A model generated the notes under the pieces. That model did not search any database. It was given only the letters and a program-made list of their open reading frames with translations, and was not told the origin of the DNA. From Cytophagales bacterium (GTDB lineage: Bacteria > Bacteroidota > Bacteroidia > Cytophagales > UBA9547), in NCBI GenBank assembly GCA_013297755.1, contig JAAFIH010000001.1:1-64000 (forward strand): DNA of 64,000 bases. The letters are read 5' to 3'. Of this stretch, positions 16,603 to 25,926 are shown one piece after another; position 1 is the stretch's first letter; every line of letters begins with the position of its first letter. Position numbers and translations under genes: made by a program.

Positions 16603-17163
16603 ATGATTCTTCCTATTGTAGCCTATGGCGATACAGTTTTAAAAAAAGTGTCTACAACGATTGATGCTGGCTATCCAGAAATAAAAAAATTGATTTCAGA
16701 TATGTATGAAACCATGTACGAAGCCCATGGTGTTGGTTTGGCTGCTCCACAAATAGGTAAGAATATACGATTATTTATTACAGATGGCTCTCCCATAGAA
16801 TCATTAAAAGATGCTGGATTTAAAAAAGTATTTATCAATCCAGAAATCATCGAAGAGTCTGGCCAGGAGTGGGTTTACAACGAAGGCTGTTTGAGTATTC
16901 CAGATATTAGAGAAGATGTCATGAGGCTTCCACAACTCAAAATCAAATATTTGGATGAAAATTTTGAAGAACATACCGAAACTTACGATGGCGTAGCAGC
17001 TCGAATTATTCAACATGAATACGATCACCTAGAAGGAATTTTGTTTATCGATCACCTTTCGGCCCTAAAAAAACAATTACTCAAAGGAAAATTATCAAAC
17101 ATTAGTAGAGGAAAAACTGATGCTGAATATAGAATGAAATTCCCGTTGGCTAACAAAAGATAG
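16603..17163 (+). CDS. def: Peptide deformylase
   Basis: 186 residues. It removes the formyl group from the N-terminal methionine of nascent proteins at the ribosome. All three signature motifs are present: GVGLAAPQIG (43-52), EGCLSIP with metal-ligand Cys96, and QHEYDHLEG with His138/His142 as metal ligands and Glu139 as catalytic base. Length is normal for the Bacteroidota type. The stop is followed within three bases by a heptamer-repeat fragment. Confidence 0.98.
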   Translation: MILPIVAYGDTVLKKVSTTIDAGYPEIKKLISDMYETMYEAHGVGLAAPQIGKNIRLFITDGSPIESLKDAGFKKVFINPEIIEESGQEWVYNEGCLSIPDIREDVMRLPQLKIKYLDENFEEHTETYDGVAARIIQHEYDHLEGILFIDHLSALKKQLLKGKLSNISRGKTDAEYRMKFPLANKR

Positions 17164-17166
17164 TTA

Positions 17167-17330
17167 TGATTATTGATTATTGATTAAAATTCGTGTATTT
17201 GTAGCTTTAAAATTGCTTTTATCGCAATTTTCCCTTCGGGGGTTTGGGGGCTTTTAAAAAAATCCTATTTTCCCCTCCCTTTGGGATGAGGGGGCAGGGG
17301 GTGAGGCATTTGATTATTGATTATTGATTA
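17167..17330. repeat. Composite intergenic repeat island
   Basis: In order: TTATTGAT-type heptamers (17,167-17,186), a G/C-rich element read as TTCCCTTCGGGGGTTTGGGG and following bases (17,230-17,255), a second G/C-rich hairpin element (CCCTCCCTTTGGGATGAGGG region, 17,268-17,311), and again heptamers (17,312-17,330). The first G/C-rich element is the reverse complement of the family at 2,089-2,145. No coding potential is visible from the def stop to about 17,470. Confidence 0.8.
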
Positions 17331-17473
17331 AAAAACTATTTTAAGAAGACAAAAAAATAATATTCTGAATTTTAGGATTTTTAAGAATATTATTCTATAT
17401 TTTTATGTTTATTTTTTTATTTTAGAATATTATTTTGTTTATTTGTATTTATATTCAAAATAACTATTTAAAA

Positions 17474-18187
17474 ATGTTAAGAAAATTATTCCTACTTATT
17501 GTTATCTCGATACAAATTGTTGTTTCACAAACTATCGAAAGCCAAACAGAAACTTGGTTTCAGGTATTTGCCAATGTTCGTTTGCATGACAAATGGAGTG
17601 TAGCGGCCGATGGTGGTTTTAGAAGAGAAGAAAATTTTGTACAAAAACATTTTCAAAACCTTTCTAGGATTGGTCTTGTAAGGCATTTTGGTCAAAATTC
17701 TTTGACTGCTGGGTATGCTTTTTTTACGACAGATGGCAATATTGAACATAGAGCATATCAATTTTTTGTTACTCCTCAATCCTTTGGAAGACTGCAATTA
17801 CGACATAGGTATAGGTTTGAACAAAGGTGGAGACATCAACCCAAGTTGGATAAATTTATATTTAATTATAGATTTGGCTATCAAATCAATATTTCGATTC
17901 CACTTAGTGGCCCAAAAATGGCACCCAAAATTCCGTTTTTAATTATTCAGGACGAAATATTTTTTAATTTTGGAAAAAATATTACCAATAATTTCTTTGA
18001 TCAAAATCGATTGTTGATTGGTTTTGGGTATCCTTTTAGTAAAGTTATCTCGGCTACTATTGGCTATCAGTATAATTTTGTACAACGTGCCACCCCCGAA
18101 ACTTACGAACAAATAAATTGTATCAGATTAAACACTATTTTGAACTTTGATTGCCGAAAACCCAAAGAAGAGCCTGTGAAAAATTGA
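17474..18187 (+). CDS. DUF2490 domain-containing outer-membrane-like protein
   Basis: 237 residues with the chosen start. The ATG at 17,474 directly precedes the signal peptide LRKLFLLIVISIQIVVSQ; an in-frame ATG 39 bp upstream would add a poorly fitting extension. The mature part begins QTETWFQVFANVRLHDKWSVAADGGFRREENF and alternates short amphipathic strands (LVRHFGQNSLTAGYAFF, QLRHRYRFEQRW, FNYRFGYQINI, LLIGFGYPF, ATIGYQYNF), the pattern of DUF2490, a presumed small beta-barrel of the Bacteroidota outer membrane. Function is unknown. It stands alone between a repeat island and a 440-bp AT-rich spacer. Confidence 0.85.
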   Translation: MLRKLFLLIVISIQIVVSQTIESQTETWFQVFANVRLHDKWSVAADGGFRREENFVQKHFQNLSRIGLVRHFGQNSLTAGYAFFTTDGNIEHRAYQFFVTPQSFGRLQLRHRYRFEQRWRHQPKLDKFIFNYRFGYQINISIPLSGPKMAPKIPFLIIQDEIFFNFGKNITNNFFDQNRLLIGFGYPFSKVISATIGYQYNFVQRATPETYEQINCIRLNTILNFDCRKPKEEPVKN

Positions 18188-18629
18188 TGGAGTAATTTAA
18201 AATTTAATACTAATTAAATCAATGTTGGTTAATTAAGAATCAAATTATCTTTCTCCTTTGGAGATAGAATAAAATAAAGGCAAAAAAAAGATTAAGTAAA
18301 CAACATTGCTAAACAAGTCTTAAATAGATTCTAGCAAATATTTATTTATATTTTTTTGAATATGCCCTTTTCTGACTTCTAAAAAGGGTTAAAATATTGA
18401 AACTTATAAATAATTAATAGTCTTTATATTTATTAATAAAATCACTTAGTTAGCTCTTATTCTAACCCATATCAGTAAGAAAATAATAATTTATTTGTTT
18501 ATTAAGACAAAACCGTAATAAAATTTTTAGTTGCAAAAAAAAACAAACCAACTATTTAATAAATGATTTATAATTTTGTTTAAATAAAATGTATATTTGA
18601 ACCATAAATAATTATTCAATAAGATTTAT
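18188..18629. promoter_or_regulatory. AT-rich spacer with candidate ldh promoter
   Basis: No gene is visible. At the right end a TATATTTG octamer (18,592-18,599) matches the TAnnTTTG -7 consensus 30 bp upstream of the dehydrogenase start. A TTTG lies at 18,575-18,578, which is closer (13 bp) than the usual -33 spacing. Confidence 0.4.
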
Positions 18630-19697
18630 ATGTATTCTTACGAAAGTTTAAAAGAATTTACTGAAAAAATATTTGTAAAAATGGGTTGCTCAGCAGCCGA
18701 AGCCAAAAGTGGTGCTGAGGTTTTGTTATCGGCCGATTTGCGTGGTGTCGATTCGCATGGCGTGGCTCGTTTGTCGGGTTATGTGCGTTTATGGGAATCA
18801 AAACGCATAAATGCTACCCCAAATGTGCATATTGTGCATCAAACCCCAAGCACAGCTGTAGTCGATGGCGATGCAGGGTTAGGATTGGTAGTAGCCCCTC
18901 AGGCCATGAAAATAGCGATAGAAAAAGCCAAAAATGTGGGTACTGGATGGGTAAGTGTAAAAAACTCCAATCACTATGGCATAGCTGGCTATCATGCCAT
19001 GATGGCCCTAGAACACGACATGATAGGCATAAGCATGACCAATGCTAGCCCATTAGTGGCACCTACATTTTCGCTTGACAGAATGCTTGGCACAAATCCT
19101 ATAGCTGTTGCTATCCCTGCCCATAAAGAGCCTCCTTTTGTGGCCGATTTTGCTACTACAACTGCCGCAAATGGAAAATTAGAAATATTACAACGCAAAG
19201 GAACAGAAGCTCCTATGGGCTGGATTCAAGATAAAAATGGTGCTCAAACCCCCAATCCACACGAACTCAAAGAAGGTGGAGCTTTGCTACCTCTAGGGGG
19301 CGACCGTGATCATGGAAGCCACAAAGGTTATTGTTTAGGAGCAATAGTAGATATTTTTTCGGCAGTACTTTCTGGTGCCAATTATGGCCCTTGGGTGCCT
19401 CCATTCGTAAGTTTTTTGCCAGTTTCTGACAATCCAGTAGGGCAAGGAATTGGTCATTTTTTTGGTGCTATGCGTATAGATGCTTTCAGACCAGCTAACG
19501 AATTTAAACATCATATTGATAATTGGATTTCTACTTTTAGAAATGCAAAAGCAATAGACGGCCATCATGTACAAATTCCTGGCGACTACGAAAGAATTGA
19601 ATCTATCAACAGACTAAAAAACGGTATTTATTTACTACCACCCGTTGAAAAAGATTTAATTGAACTTGGGCAAAAATTTGATGTTAAATTGAATTAA
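18630..19697 (+). CDS. Ldh family oxidoreductase (malate/L-lactate/ureidoglycolate dehydrogenase-like)
   Basis: 355 residues. It is an NAD(P)-dependent dehydrogenase of the Ldh_2 family, which is unrelated to Rossmann lactate dehydrogenases. Motifs: LLSADLRGVDSHGVARL (about 28-44), VVDGDAGLGLVVAPQAM, VSVKNSNHYGIAGYHAMMAL, MTNASPLVAPTFSLDRMLGTNPIAVAIPA, DFATTTAANGKLEI, and the glycine-rich GSHKGYCLGAIVDIFSAVLSGA. The exact 2-hydroxyacid substrate cannot be fixed from sequence, since family members act on malate, sulfolactate, ureidoglycolate and others. It is a single gene with a TATATTTG box upstream. Confidence 0.93.
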   Translation: MYSYESLKEFTEKIFVKMGCSAAEAKSGAEVLLSADLRGVDSHGVARLSGYVRLWESKRINATPNVHIVHQTPSTAVVDGDAGLGLVVAPQAMKIAIEKAKNVGTGWVSVKNSNHYGIAGYHAMMALEHDMIGISMTNASPLVAPTFSLDRMLGTNPIAVAIPAHKEPPFVADFATTTAANGKLEILQRKGTEAPMGWIQDKNGAQTPNPHELKEGGALLPLGGDRDHGSHKGYCLGAIVDIFSAVLSGANYGPWVPPFVSFLPVSDNPVGQGIGHFFGAMRIDAFRPANEFKHHIDNWISTFRNAKAIDGHHVQIPGDYERIESINRLKNGIYLLPPVEKDLIELGQKFDVKLN

Positions 19698-19827
19698 ATT
19701 AGAAAGAGCAACCTTATTGATCTTTACATTTACTAGGCTTTTGGTTTACTCAAAGTTTTGATTTAGGAATCTACATTCGAATTGAAAATCTCTGTTTACC
19801 AAAAGCTACAAACCGATACATTGCATG

Positions 19828-20220
19828 CTATTTGGACATAATAAAATTGTCTCCAAAAAATGAATTTATTACATGAATTAGATTTTCTTTTGCTAATGGC
19901 TTTTGCATAAAATTATAAAAACCCGCTTCTAACATATCCACTTTGTCTTGGGGGCGTACAGAAGACGAAATACCTATATTACATATATCTTTTTTCTGAT
20001 ATTTTTTTAGCACTTCTATTACTTCAATACCTGATTTTTCAAAAGTTCCTAAATGAAAATCTATAATTGAAACATCAAATTGAATATATTGAATTAACTC
20101 TTTTGCTACTTCATAATTTAGGGCATGAAAAAGCAGAAACTCATTTTTTAATAATTCAGAAATAATCAACATATTAATAGGGTCATCTTCTACAATGATT
20201 ATTTTCTTTTTAGGATTCAT
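19828..20220 (-). CDS. Single-domain response regulator (CheY-like)
   Basis: 130 residues, one receiver domain and no output domain. The acidic pocket is Glu11-Asp12-Asp13 (IIVEDDPINML), the phosphoacceptor is Asp54 (VSIIDFHLG), the switch serine region is at 85-87 (GISSSVRP), and the conserved Lys is Lys107 (FMQKPLAKE). It should accept phosphate from a histidine kinase and signal by protein contact. No kinase is adjacent in the window, so its partner is unknown. Confidence 0.93.
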   Translation of the reverse strand: MNPKKKIIIVEDDPINMLIISELLKNEFLLFHALNYEVAKELIQYIQFDVSIIDFHLGTFEKSGIEVIEVLKKYQKKDICNIGISSSVRPQDKVDMLEAGFYNFMQKPLAKENLIHVINSFFGDNFIMSK

Positions 20221-20563
20221 ATTCTTAATTCAACAATCTATTTATACATATATATCACAAAAAAAATAACTATGTAACTATTCTAACTATGTATTATAAC
20301 ATATTAGTATGTAATAAATATAGTCAAAAAATTGGTTTAAAAGTGATTTTTGTAAATAAGCTACTTATAAATGACTTAAAAAGTATATCAAAGTAGCTAT
20401 ATTAGTAATTTTTTTTAAATTACAGGAATTATTAGAAATGTATGATTATTTGAAATGATTAAACATAAACAAATAAATAAAAGATTTAAAAAAATAAATA
20501 TAAACCTCCCAAACCTTTGTAAGACAAGCAATAATATTAATATTTGCAAAAAAGTAATTTTCA

Positions 20564-21202
20564 ATGACAAAAGCAGAAATTGCTACTACTATAGCAAAAA
20601 ATCTTTTAGAAATAGAGGCTATCAAACTAAGACCAAGCGAACCTTTTAAGTGGAGTTCGGGTTGGAACTCGCCTATTTATTGTGATAATAGAATTGCATT
20701 ATCGTTCCCAGAAGTAAGAAATTTTATAAAAAATTGCCTTGTCGAGGAAATTAAAATCAGTTTTCCAGAAGTAGAGGCCATCGCTGGTGTGGCTACTGCT
20801 GGGATTCCACAGGGTGCTTTGGTGGCCGATGCCCTAAACCTGCCTTTTTTGTATGTAAGGCCTACGCCAAAAAATCATGGTATGGAAAATCTAATTGAAG
20901 GAAAAATTACTCCAGGCCAAAAAGTTGTATTGGTAGAAGATCTGATTTCTACGGGTGGTAGCTCGCTCAAGGCGGCAGAAGCCATGCAAAAATCAGGATT
21001 TGTTATACATGGAATGGTGGCCATTTTTACATACAATTTTGAAACTGCAGCTCAAAATTTTGACAATGCTAATATCATTTTGAAAACATTGTGCGATTAT
21101 TCAAGTTTGATTTCTTACTGTGAATACAATAAAATATTTTCAAAAGATGAAATTGCATCTCTCAACGAATGGCGTAAAAATCCATCTATTTGGAAGATAT
21201 AA
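20564..21202 (+). CDS. pyrE: Orotate phosphoribosyltransferase
   Basis: 212 residues. It joins orotate and PRPP to give orotidine 5'-monophosphate in pyrimidine synthesis. The PRPP-binding loop is seen at 121-134 (VVLVEDLISTGGSS). SSGWNSPIYCDNR and VATAGIPQGALVADAL are typical of bacterial PyrE. No other pyr gene is next to it. The following hypothetical gene starts 27 bp downstream and may be cotranscribed. Confidence 0.97.
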   Translation: MTKAEIATTIAKNLLEIEAIKLRPSEPFKWSSGWNSPIYCDNRIALSFPEVRNFIKNCLVEEIKISFPEVEAIAGVATAGIPQGALVADALNLPFLYVRPTPKNHGMENLIEGKITPGQKVVLVEDLISTGGSSLKAAEAMQKSGFVIHGMVAIFTYNFETAAQNFDNANIILKTLCDYSSLISYCEYNKIFSKDEIASLNEWRKNPSIWKI

Positions 21203-21229
21203 ATAATAAAAAACTAAAATTAAATAATT

Positions 21230-21658
21230 ATGCCTGACAGAATAAGTAAGATTAAGCGTTTGTTGCATCTGATTTCTCCCAAAGCTTCCTCAGCAGTTGT
21301 GGATGATATTGCGGCTCAATCGCATACAGAAGCCGATTTTTTGATTCAAATAGAAAAAAATCATATTGCTCAACTTTTTGACAACAAATCATCGTGGGAC
21401 GATATATCATTTTCGCTTCGTAAATTAATCATCGAAAATCATATTGATGTAGATATTATGGCCGATACCATGATAGAATATGCAGGTAGCGATAATATGC
21501 TGGCCAAAGTAGCCAAATCGTTTGCTAAACAAGGCTGGGCAGTGTGCGATTTCAACGATGCTCCCGAGCTTTACCATTTATCCATAGTGCCTATGCAAAC
21601 AAAAAACGAATTGAAAAAAGAAGTAGAAGACTTGAAATGGTATGTACAGTTTTTTTAA
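21230..21658 (+). CDS. Hypothetical protein downstream of pyrE
   Basis: 142 residues, soluble, mildly acidic, with no signal peptide or membrane segment. It begins MPDRISKIKRLLHLISPKASSAVVDDIAAQSHTE and ends with the helical KKEVEDLKWYVQFF. I do not recognise a family. Codon use and the close spacing after pyrE argue that it is a real gene. The 190 bp after it, up to the convergent restriction enzyme, hold no gene. Confidence 0.7.
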   Translation: MPDRISKIKRLLHLISPKASSAVVDDIAAQSHTEADFLIQIEKNHIAQLFDNKSSWDDISFSLRKLIIENHIDVDIMADTMIEYAGSDNMLAKVAKSFAKQGWAVCDFNDAPELYHLSIVPMQTKNELKKEVEDLKWYVQFF

Positions 21659-21850
21659 TTAAAAATTGTTAAAAAAAATATAAATATTACTAATTTTAAT
21701 TAAAAAAATTTTAGTTTTGTCTTAGTTTGAGATTCTGACCTCAAAAATGATGCTGCAGTGAATCAACGTTTGATTATTCTCAAATGGGTCTGCCATGCAG
21801 AAAAGCCCCGTTTTGTGAAAAAGCCATGTTTCGAGCAGTCCTTTGTAAGT

Positions 21851-24800
21851 TTATGTAGATTCTATTATTTTAATTTCTTCTTCTGTTAAGTCATATAATT
21901 GGTAAACTAATTGGTCTATTTGGGCTTCCAAGGCTGATGTGTCTGTAGATGGGTTTTGTTTTTTAATTAATACTTTATCAACTAATTTTATCAAAATTGA
22001 CTCTTGTTTTGAATTAGGATAAACAACTGGTACTTGTTCAATAGCTTGAACTGTAATTTCTCCATCAATTCCACCGCTTTGATAAAATTTAAGAAATGCA
22101 AATTGAAATAATTTAGAATTTAATAAAGCTAAAAGATATTTTAACTTTTCGCCAACAAGAATATAGCTTGTGTTTAATACAAAATGTCCTTCGTTGTCAT
22201 AAGCAAATGCTTTAATTGTCGATGCTTTTGAAAATACTATTTTTTCTTTCTCAAATTCACTTGAATAATTAGACACATCTTGTATTTCAAACCACTTATA
22301 ATTTCCTGGTTTTCTGCCTATCTTTTCTTCACTTAATTTTGGTGTTAGATTAGTTTTATAATTATTTAAGTAATCAATTACTGTCTTATATTTATGTTCA
22401 TTTAACCCTCTTTTAGTGAAAATCAACCACATTTGATTTTGTAAGAACCTATATTTTTTAATATCCCTCCCTCTCAAAAGTGGTTTTATAATTTCTGTAT
22501 TTTTTTTATTTTCATTTATTAATTTATCTTTTATTTCTTTTTCAACAACAAAAGCATCGTTGAAACCAGTTGTTATACCTCTATAGAATCTCACATCCCA
22601 AGTTTGAAGAATTTTTCCTTTTTTTTCTATTTTTTCTCTGATAGATTGGTGCTTAAATCCTCCTAAATTCCAGTTTTCATTTAGATTTATAATTTTTGTG
22701 GAGGATTTAATATTGTTTAAAAAATCAATAACTGTTTCTGACTTTTCTTTTACATCAAATTCCAAATAGTCAGTTCGTTTGCCGTTTTTGTTGGAAAATG
22801 ATAACAAACAAGCATCAACTGCTGCTTCATCAAAGACTTGGAATTTATTAAAATCAACTATAAAAATATCGCTAGTATGTTCAGACAAAAAAGTTCTAGT
22901 TTTTTCACCATAACTTGCAGTAAGCCATTTATTGGAAACAATAAAATGATTAAATCCCAATTTATTACCAATATTTTTACAAAGTTCGATAAACAAGCAA
23001 TAAATATCGGTACTTTTTATAAATGTTTTATGGTTTGTGGCTTCAAAATAGCTTAAATATGATTTTTCTATATTTGAAATTGAAAAATAAGGCGGATTTC
23101 CAATCACTACATCAAAGCCCACAAAATCTCCATTATCATTGAGTACTTCAGGGAACTCAAAACGCCATTCAAAAGCGTTTTCAAAAATCTTGTTTGATTT
23201 TACTGCTTCAATTTCAATGTCTAAATTTTCTAAATCTTGGCTTATTTTATCTATTTTGATTTGGCGTTCTTGTTTTTGGGTTTCGTTTTCGTCAAACAAG
23301 CCTATTTGCATAGTAAGGTTATACAATTCGCCACCCAACATGGCTTTTCGTTTTATTTTTGGGTCGTTTTTTGTTATTTCGGTTCTAAAATCAGACTTTA
23401 TGCTGCTTATCAGCTTTTCCATCTCTCGCTTTTGCTCTTTGTTTTGGGCATTTCGATAGGTGTCTACGGCTATGCGGTAGCTGTCGATTGTCCATTTGCT
23501 TTTTTTGAGGGTTTGGCTCAAATCGGCATCCATGGCAAAACGGCTTACCAGCGAGTTTCCACATTTTATATTGATGTCAATATTTGGTAGGGTTTCAAGC
23601 CCCCTAACTCCCGAAGGGGGAATTTGAGAAGCAGTTGAAGCAGCCTTTGCTCCCCCTTCGGGGGTTGGAAGGCTTTTATAATACGCACTTTTCAATAGTT
23701 CAATCCATAACCGTAAACGACAAATTTTCACCGAATTTGGATTTATATCCACCCCAAAAAGACAATTTTCTATAATAGTTTGTTTTTCTTGAAAAATGGT
23801 TTCTTGTATGCGTTGGCTTTCTTTGTTTGTTGGGTTGTATTCAAACAGCTCTCCATCTTCGTCTGTTATTGATAGCTCATCGTTATCAACCGTTATTTCG
23901 TAACGTGTTAAAGATTTTCCTTCTTTATCTTCTAGTATTTTCAAATCATTTTTTATTGCAATCATTTCGTTGAGTGCCGAAACCAAAAAATGTCCTGATC
24001 CTACTGCTGGGTCGCAAATTTTTATTGAATTGACAATTTCATTGGCTTTTTTCCTTGATATTTTTTGAGGAATCAACTCATAAATATCTTCAATAGTACT
24101 TATTCCCCCTTCAGGGGTTAGGGGGCTTTCGTTGAATTTTTGAACCACTGCTTTACGTATCGTTTCACGACACATATACATGGTGATGAAACCTGGCGTA
24201 AAGAAAGAACCATCTTTGTAGCCGTTTATTTTCTCAAAGATTAAGCCAAGAACAGAAGCATTAATCAAAGTTTTATTTTCTTCTTGAATTTCTGCTGATC
24301 CTTCGCTGGCAAAGTCGTAAGCGTTTAAGAAGTCAAATAAATAGGCTAAGGTGGTTAAATTTCCAGCTTGTTTTTTGCCTTGGTCGTTTTTGAGAACAGT
24401 GGTTGAAATGACTGGAATCGTTTTATCATCTTTCAGATTGCTGATAAATAAAGTAACTTGTTCCAATTCTGTTGGCTCAAAAAGCGAACTATTTAAGTGT
24501 GGCACTTTTTCAAACGCCTTTTTTACATCTTGGTTTCTATCTTCGTACTTGCGTGCCAACACCTGAAAAAACAAGCTGTTTAGGTCATCATAATTTTTGA
24601 TTTTATCTAAGTTTAGAAACGAATACGATTTGTCGCCTTTGTGATAAGCAATTAACTGAGCTTCTAATAATTTGAGAAACAAAATCCTATTTATCCAAGT
24701 AATAGAAAGTTCTAGGGCAACATTGAACAAGCGTTCTTGTTGTGTTTTTCCAAATTGACTTGGTTTATCAAGTCTGTTCAATTTATCTAAGCTATCAAGC

Positions 24801-25702
24801 TGAATGATGGTATTCTCAAGAATAGAACCTGAATTTCTTTCGCTCTCTATGTTCCTTTCAATGAGTTTTTTGCTTCCATCTTTGGTTTCGGTCAGGCCAA
24901 TAATGTGCAGCAACTCGCTATAAAAACTTTTGTTTAGGCTGTTGCTGTCGTTAGTAAACGGAAGTTTTAAGAGATGCTCGGCCGAAAGTAGTTTGAATAA
25001 TGCAATGAGTTGGTGGTCGTCTGCCTTGTCATTGTTGCGAAGTGGCTTTTGATAATCACGAAAATCGAAATAGGTAAATTCAAGCCCACCCCCTACTCCT
25101 CCCGAAGGCTGGGGAGCTAATATTTGAGCAATGAAAGGCTCTGCGATTTGTTTGTAGAAAAAATCAGTTTTGGTGTCAGCCAATCGTCCGCTTTCAAAGT
25201 CGGCAAATTGTTTTACAAAATTTTTGTTTTGAGCAAAAAGCCTGTCGAATATTATAGCATCAAATATAAACCATTCATTTATATTGGTTGCCACCAAATG
25301 TTTTACTTCAAGATTTTTATGTGTTATTCTTTCTCTTAAATAATATAGCACTAGCTCCTGAAGTGCTTTTTTATTTATATTATCAAGAGTTATCATTTCG
25401 GCTTTATTTGTCTGCTTTTTTGCTTCAATGATTACACCAACAGAACTACTTGCGTTATTTCCGTTATGAATAACGAGGTCGTTTCTACCTTTGGTATTTA
25501 TAAAATGGTTTGGGTCGTAATAGGTTTTCTTTAAAAAGTCAATAACAAGGTTTTTGTGAAACTCCTCGCTTTCTGTTTCATTTGTACTGTCGAGCAACTG
25601 GATAAGATTTGTTTTAAAACCCTCAATTTCGGTCCTGTTCGGCTTTAATTTTAAAAAGGCTTTGTTGAGTGCCTTTCTGGGTTTCAATACTTTCAATTCC
25701 AT
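21851..25702 (-). CDS. Type IIG restriction enzyme/N6-adenine methyltransferase (Eco57I-like)
   Basis: 1,283 residues, a single-chain restriction-modification enzyme. The N-terminal PD-(D/E)XK-like nuclease site reads Asp75 (GRNDLVIHN) and Glu93-Ala-Lys95 (VIIEAKK). The gamma-class N6-adenine MTase has motif I ICDPAVGSGHFLVSA (about 560-575) and motif IV NPPYF (868-872). A C-terminal target-recognition region contains YRGITTGFNDAFVV and ends with QIDQLVYQLYDLTEEE, typical of Eco57I/TaqI-like enzymes. It should cut and methylate the same site and needs no partner subunit; none is nearby. Three peptide insertions are encoded by intergenic-type G/C-rich repeats (about 25,083-25,120, 24,103-24,132 and 23,590-23,690), lying between the conserved blocks. 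A BREX PglX-type role is less likely without other BREX genes. Confidence 0.9.
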   Translation of the reverse strand: MELKVLKPRKALNKAFLKLKPNRTEIEGFKTNLIQLLDSTNETESEEFHKNLVIDFLKKTYYDPNHFINTKGRNDLVIHNGNNASSSVGVIIEAKKQTNKAEMITLDNINKKALQELVLYYLRERITHKNLEVKHLVATNINEWFIFDAIIFDRLFAQNKNFVKQFADFESGRLADTKTDFFYKQIAEPFIAQILAPQPSGGVGGGLEFTYFDFRDYQKPLRNNDKADDHQLIALFKLLSAEHLLKLPFTNDSNSLNKSFYSELLHIIGLTETKDGSKKLIERNIESERNSGSILENTIIQLDSLDKLNRLDKPSQFGKTQQERLFNVALELSITWINRILFLKLLEAQLIAYHKGDKSYSFLNLDKIKNYDDLNSLFFQVLARKYEDRNQDVKKAFEKVPHLNSSLFEPTELEQVTLFISNLKDDKTIPVISTTVLKNDQGKKQAGNLTTLAYLFDFLNAYDFASEGSAEIQEENKTLINASVLGLIFEKINGYKDGSFFTPGFITMYMCRETIRKAVVQKFNESPLTPEGGISTIEDIYELIPQKISRKKANEIVNSIKICDPAVGSGHFLVSALNEMIAIKNDLKILEDKEGKSLTRYEITVDNDELSITDEDGELFEYNPTNKESQRIQETIFQEKQTIIENCLFGVDINPNSVKICRLRLWIELLKSAYYKSLPTPEGGAKAASTASQIPPSGVRGLETLPNIDINIKCGNSLVSRFAMDADLSQTLKKSKWTIDSYRIAVDTYRNAQNKEQKREMEKLISSIKSDFRTEITKNDPKIKRKAMLGGELYNLTMQIGLFDENETQKQERQIKIDKISQDLENLDIEIEAVKSNKIFENAFEWRFEFPEVLNDNGDFVGFDVVIGNPPYFSISNIEKSYLSYFEATNHKTFIKSTDIYCLFIELCKNIGNKLGFNHFIVSNKWLTASYGEKTRTFLSEHTSDIFIVDFNKFQVFDEAAVDACLLSFSNKNGKRTDYLEFDVKEKSETVIDFLNNIKSSTKIINLNENWNLGGFKHQSIREKIEKKGKILQTWDVRFYRGITTGFNDAFVVEKEIKDKLINENKKNTEIIKPLLRGRDIKKYRFLQNQMWLIFTKRGLNEHKYKTVIDYLNNYKTNLTPKLSEEKIGRKPGNYKWFEIQDVSNYSSEFEKEKIVFSKASTIKAFAYDNEGHFVLNTSYILVGEKLKYLLALLNSKLFQFAFLKFYQSGGIDGEITVQAIEQVPVVYPNSKQESILIKLVDKVLIKKQNPSTDTSALEAQIDQLVYQLYDLTEEEIKIIEST
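23590..23690. repeat. G/C-rich repeat copies read in frame in the type IIG gene
   Basis: The plus strand shows AGCCCCCTAACTCCCGAAGG near 23,600 and GCTCCCCCTTCGGGGGTTGG near 23,650, members of the same repeat family as the intergenic copies at 2,089-2,145 and 17,230-17,255. Translated on the minus strand they give LPTPEGGAKAAS and IPPSGVRG, between the conserved RLRLWIELLKSAYY and TLPNIDINIKCGNSL blocks. Confidence 0.85.
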
Positions 25703-25926
25703 CTTCGCTTTTGTCTTTATATTTTAGAGATGCTAAGATACTATTTAATGTCAAAAAAAATGTTGATGTATTAAAAAAAAACTTTTTTGGTATTGCGAAG
25801 CAATCCATTGTGTATGTGGTAAAAAAATAAGCTATTTTTTTGGGTTTGCATTTTGGTTAGATTTTATGTCTATTAGGGTTGCTTTGAAAGTCTTATGGGG
25901 TTGTTATTATAACTTCAATTCCTCAT

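Noticed and set aside
20455-20649. Lysine/asparagine-rich 64-codon frame overlapping the start of pyrE
   Set aside because: It overlaps pyrE in another frame and has the composition of translated AT-rich leader sequence.
21851-25702. BREX or other multi-gene defence island
   Set aside because: Only a PglX/Eco57I-like methylase is present. None of brxA, brxB, brxC, pglZ or brxL is seen. A single-chain type IIG enzyme fits better.
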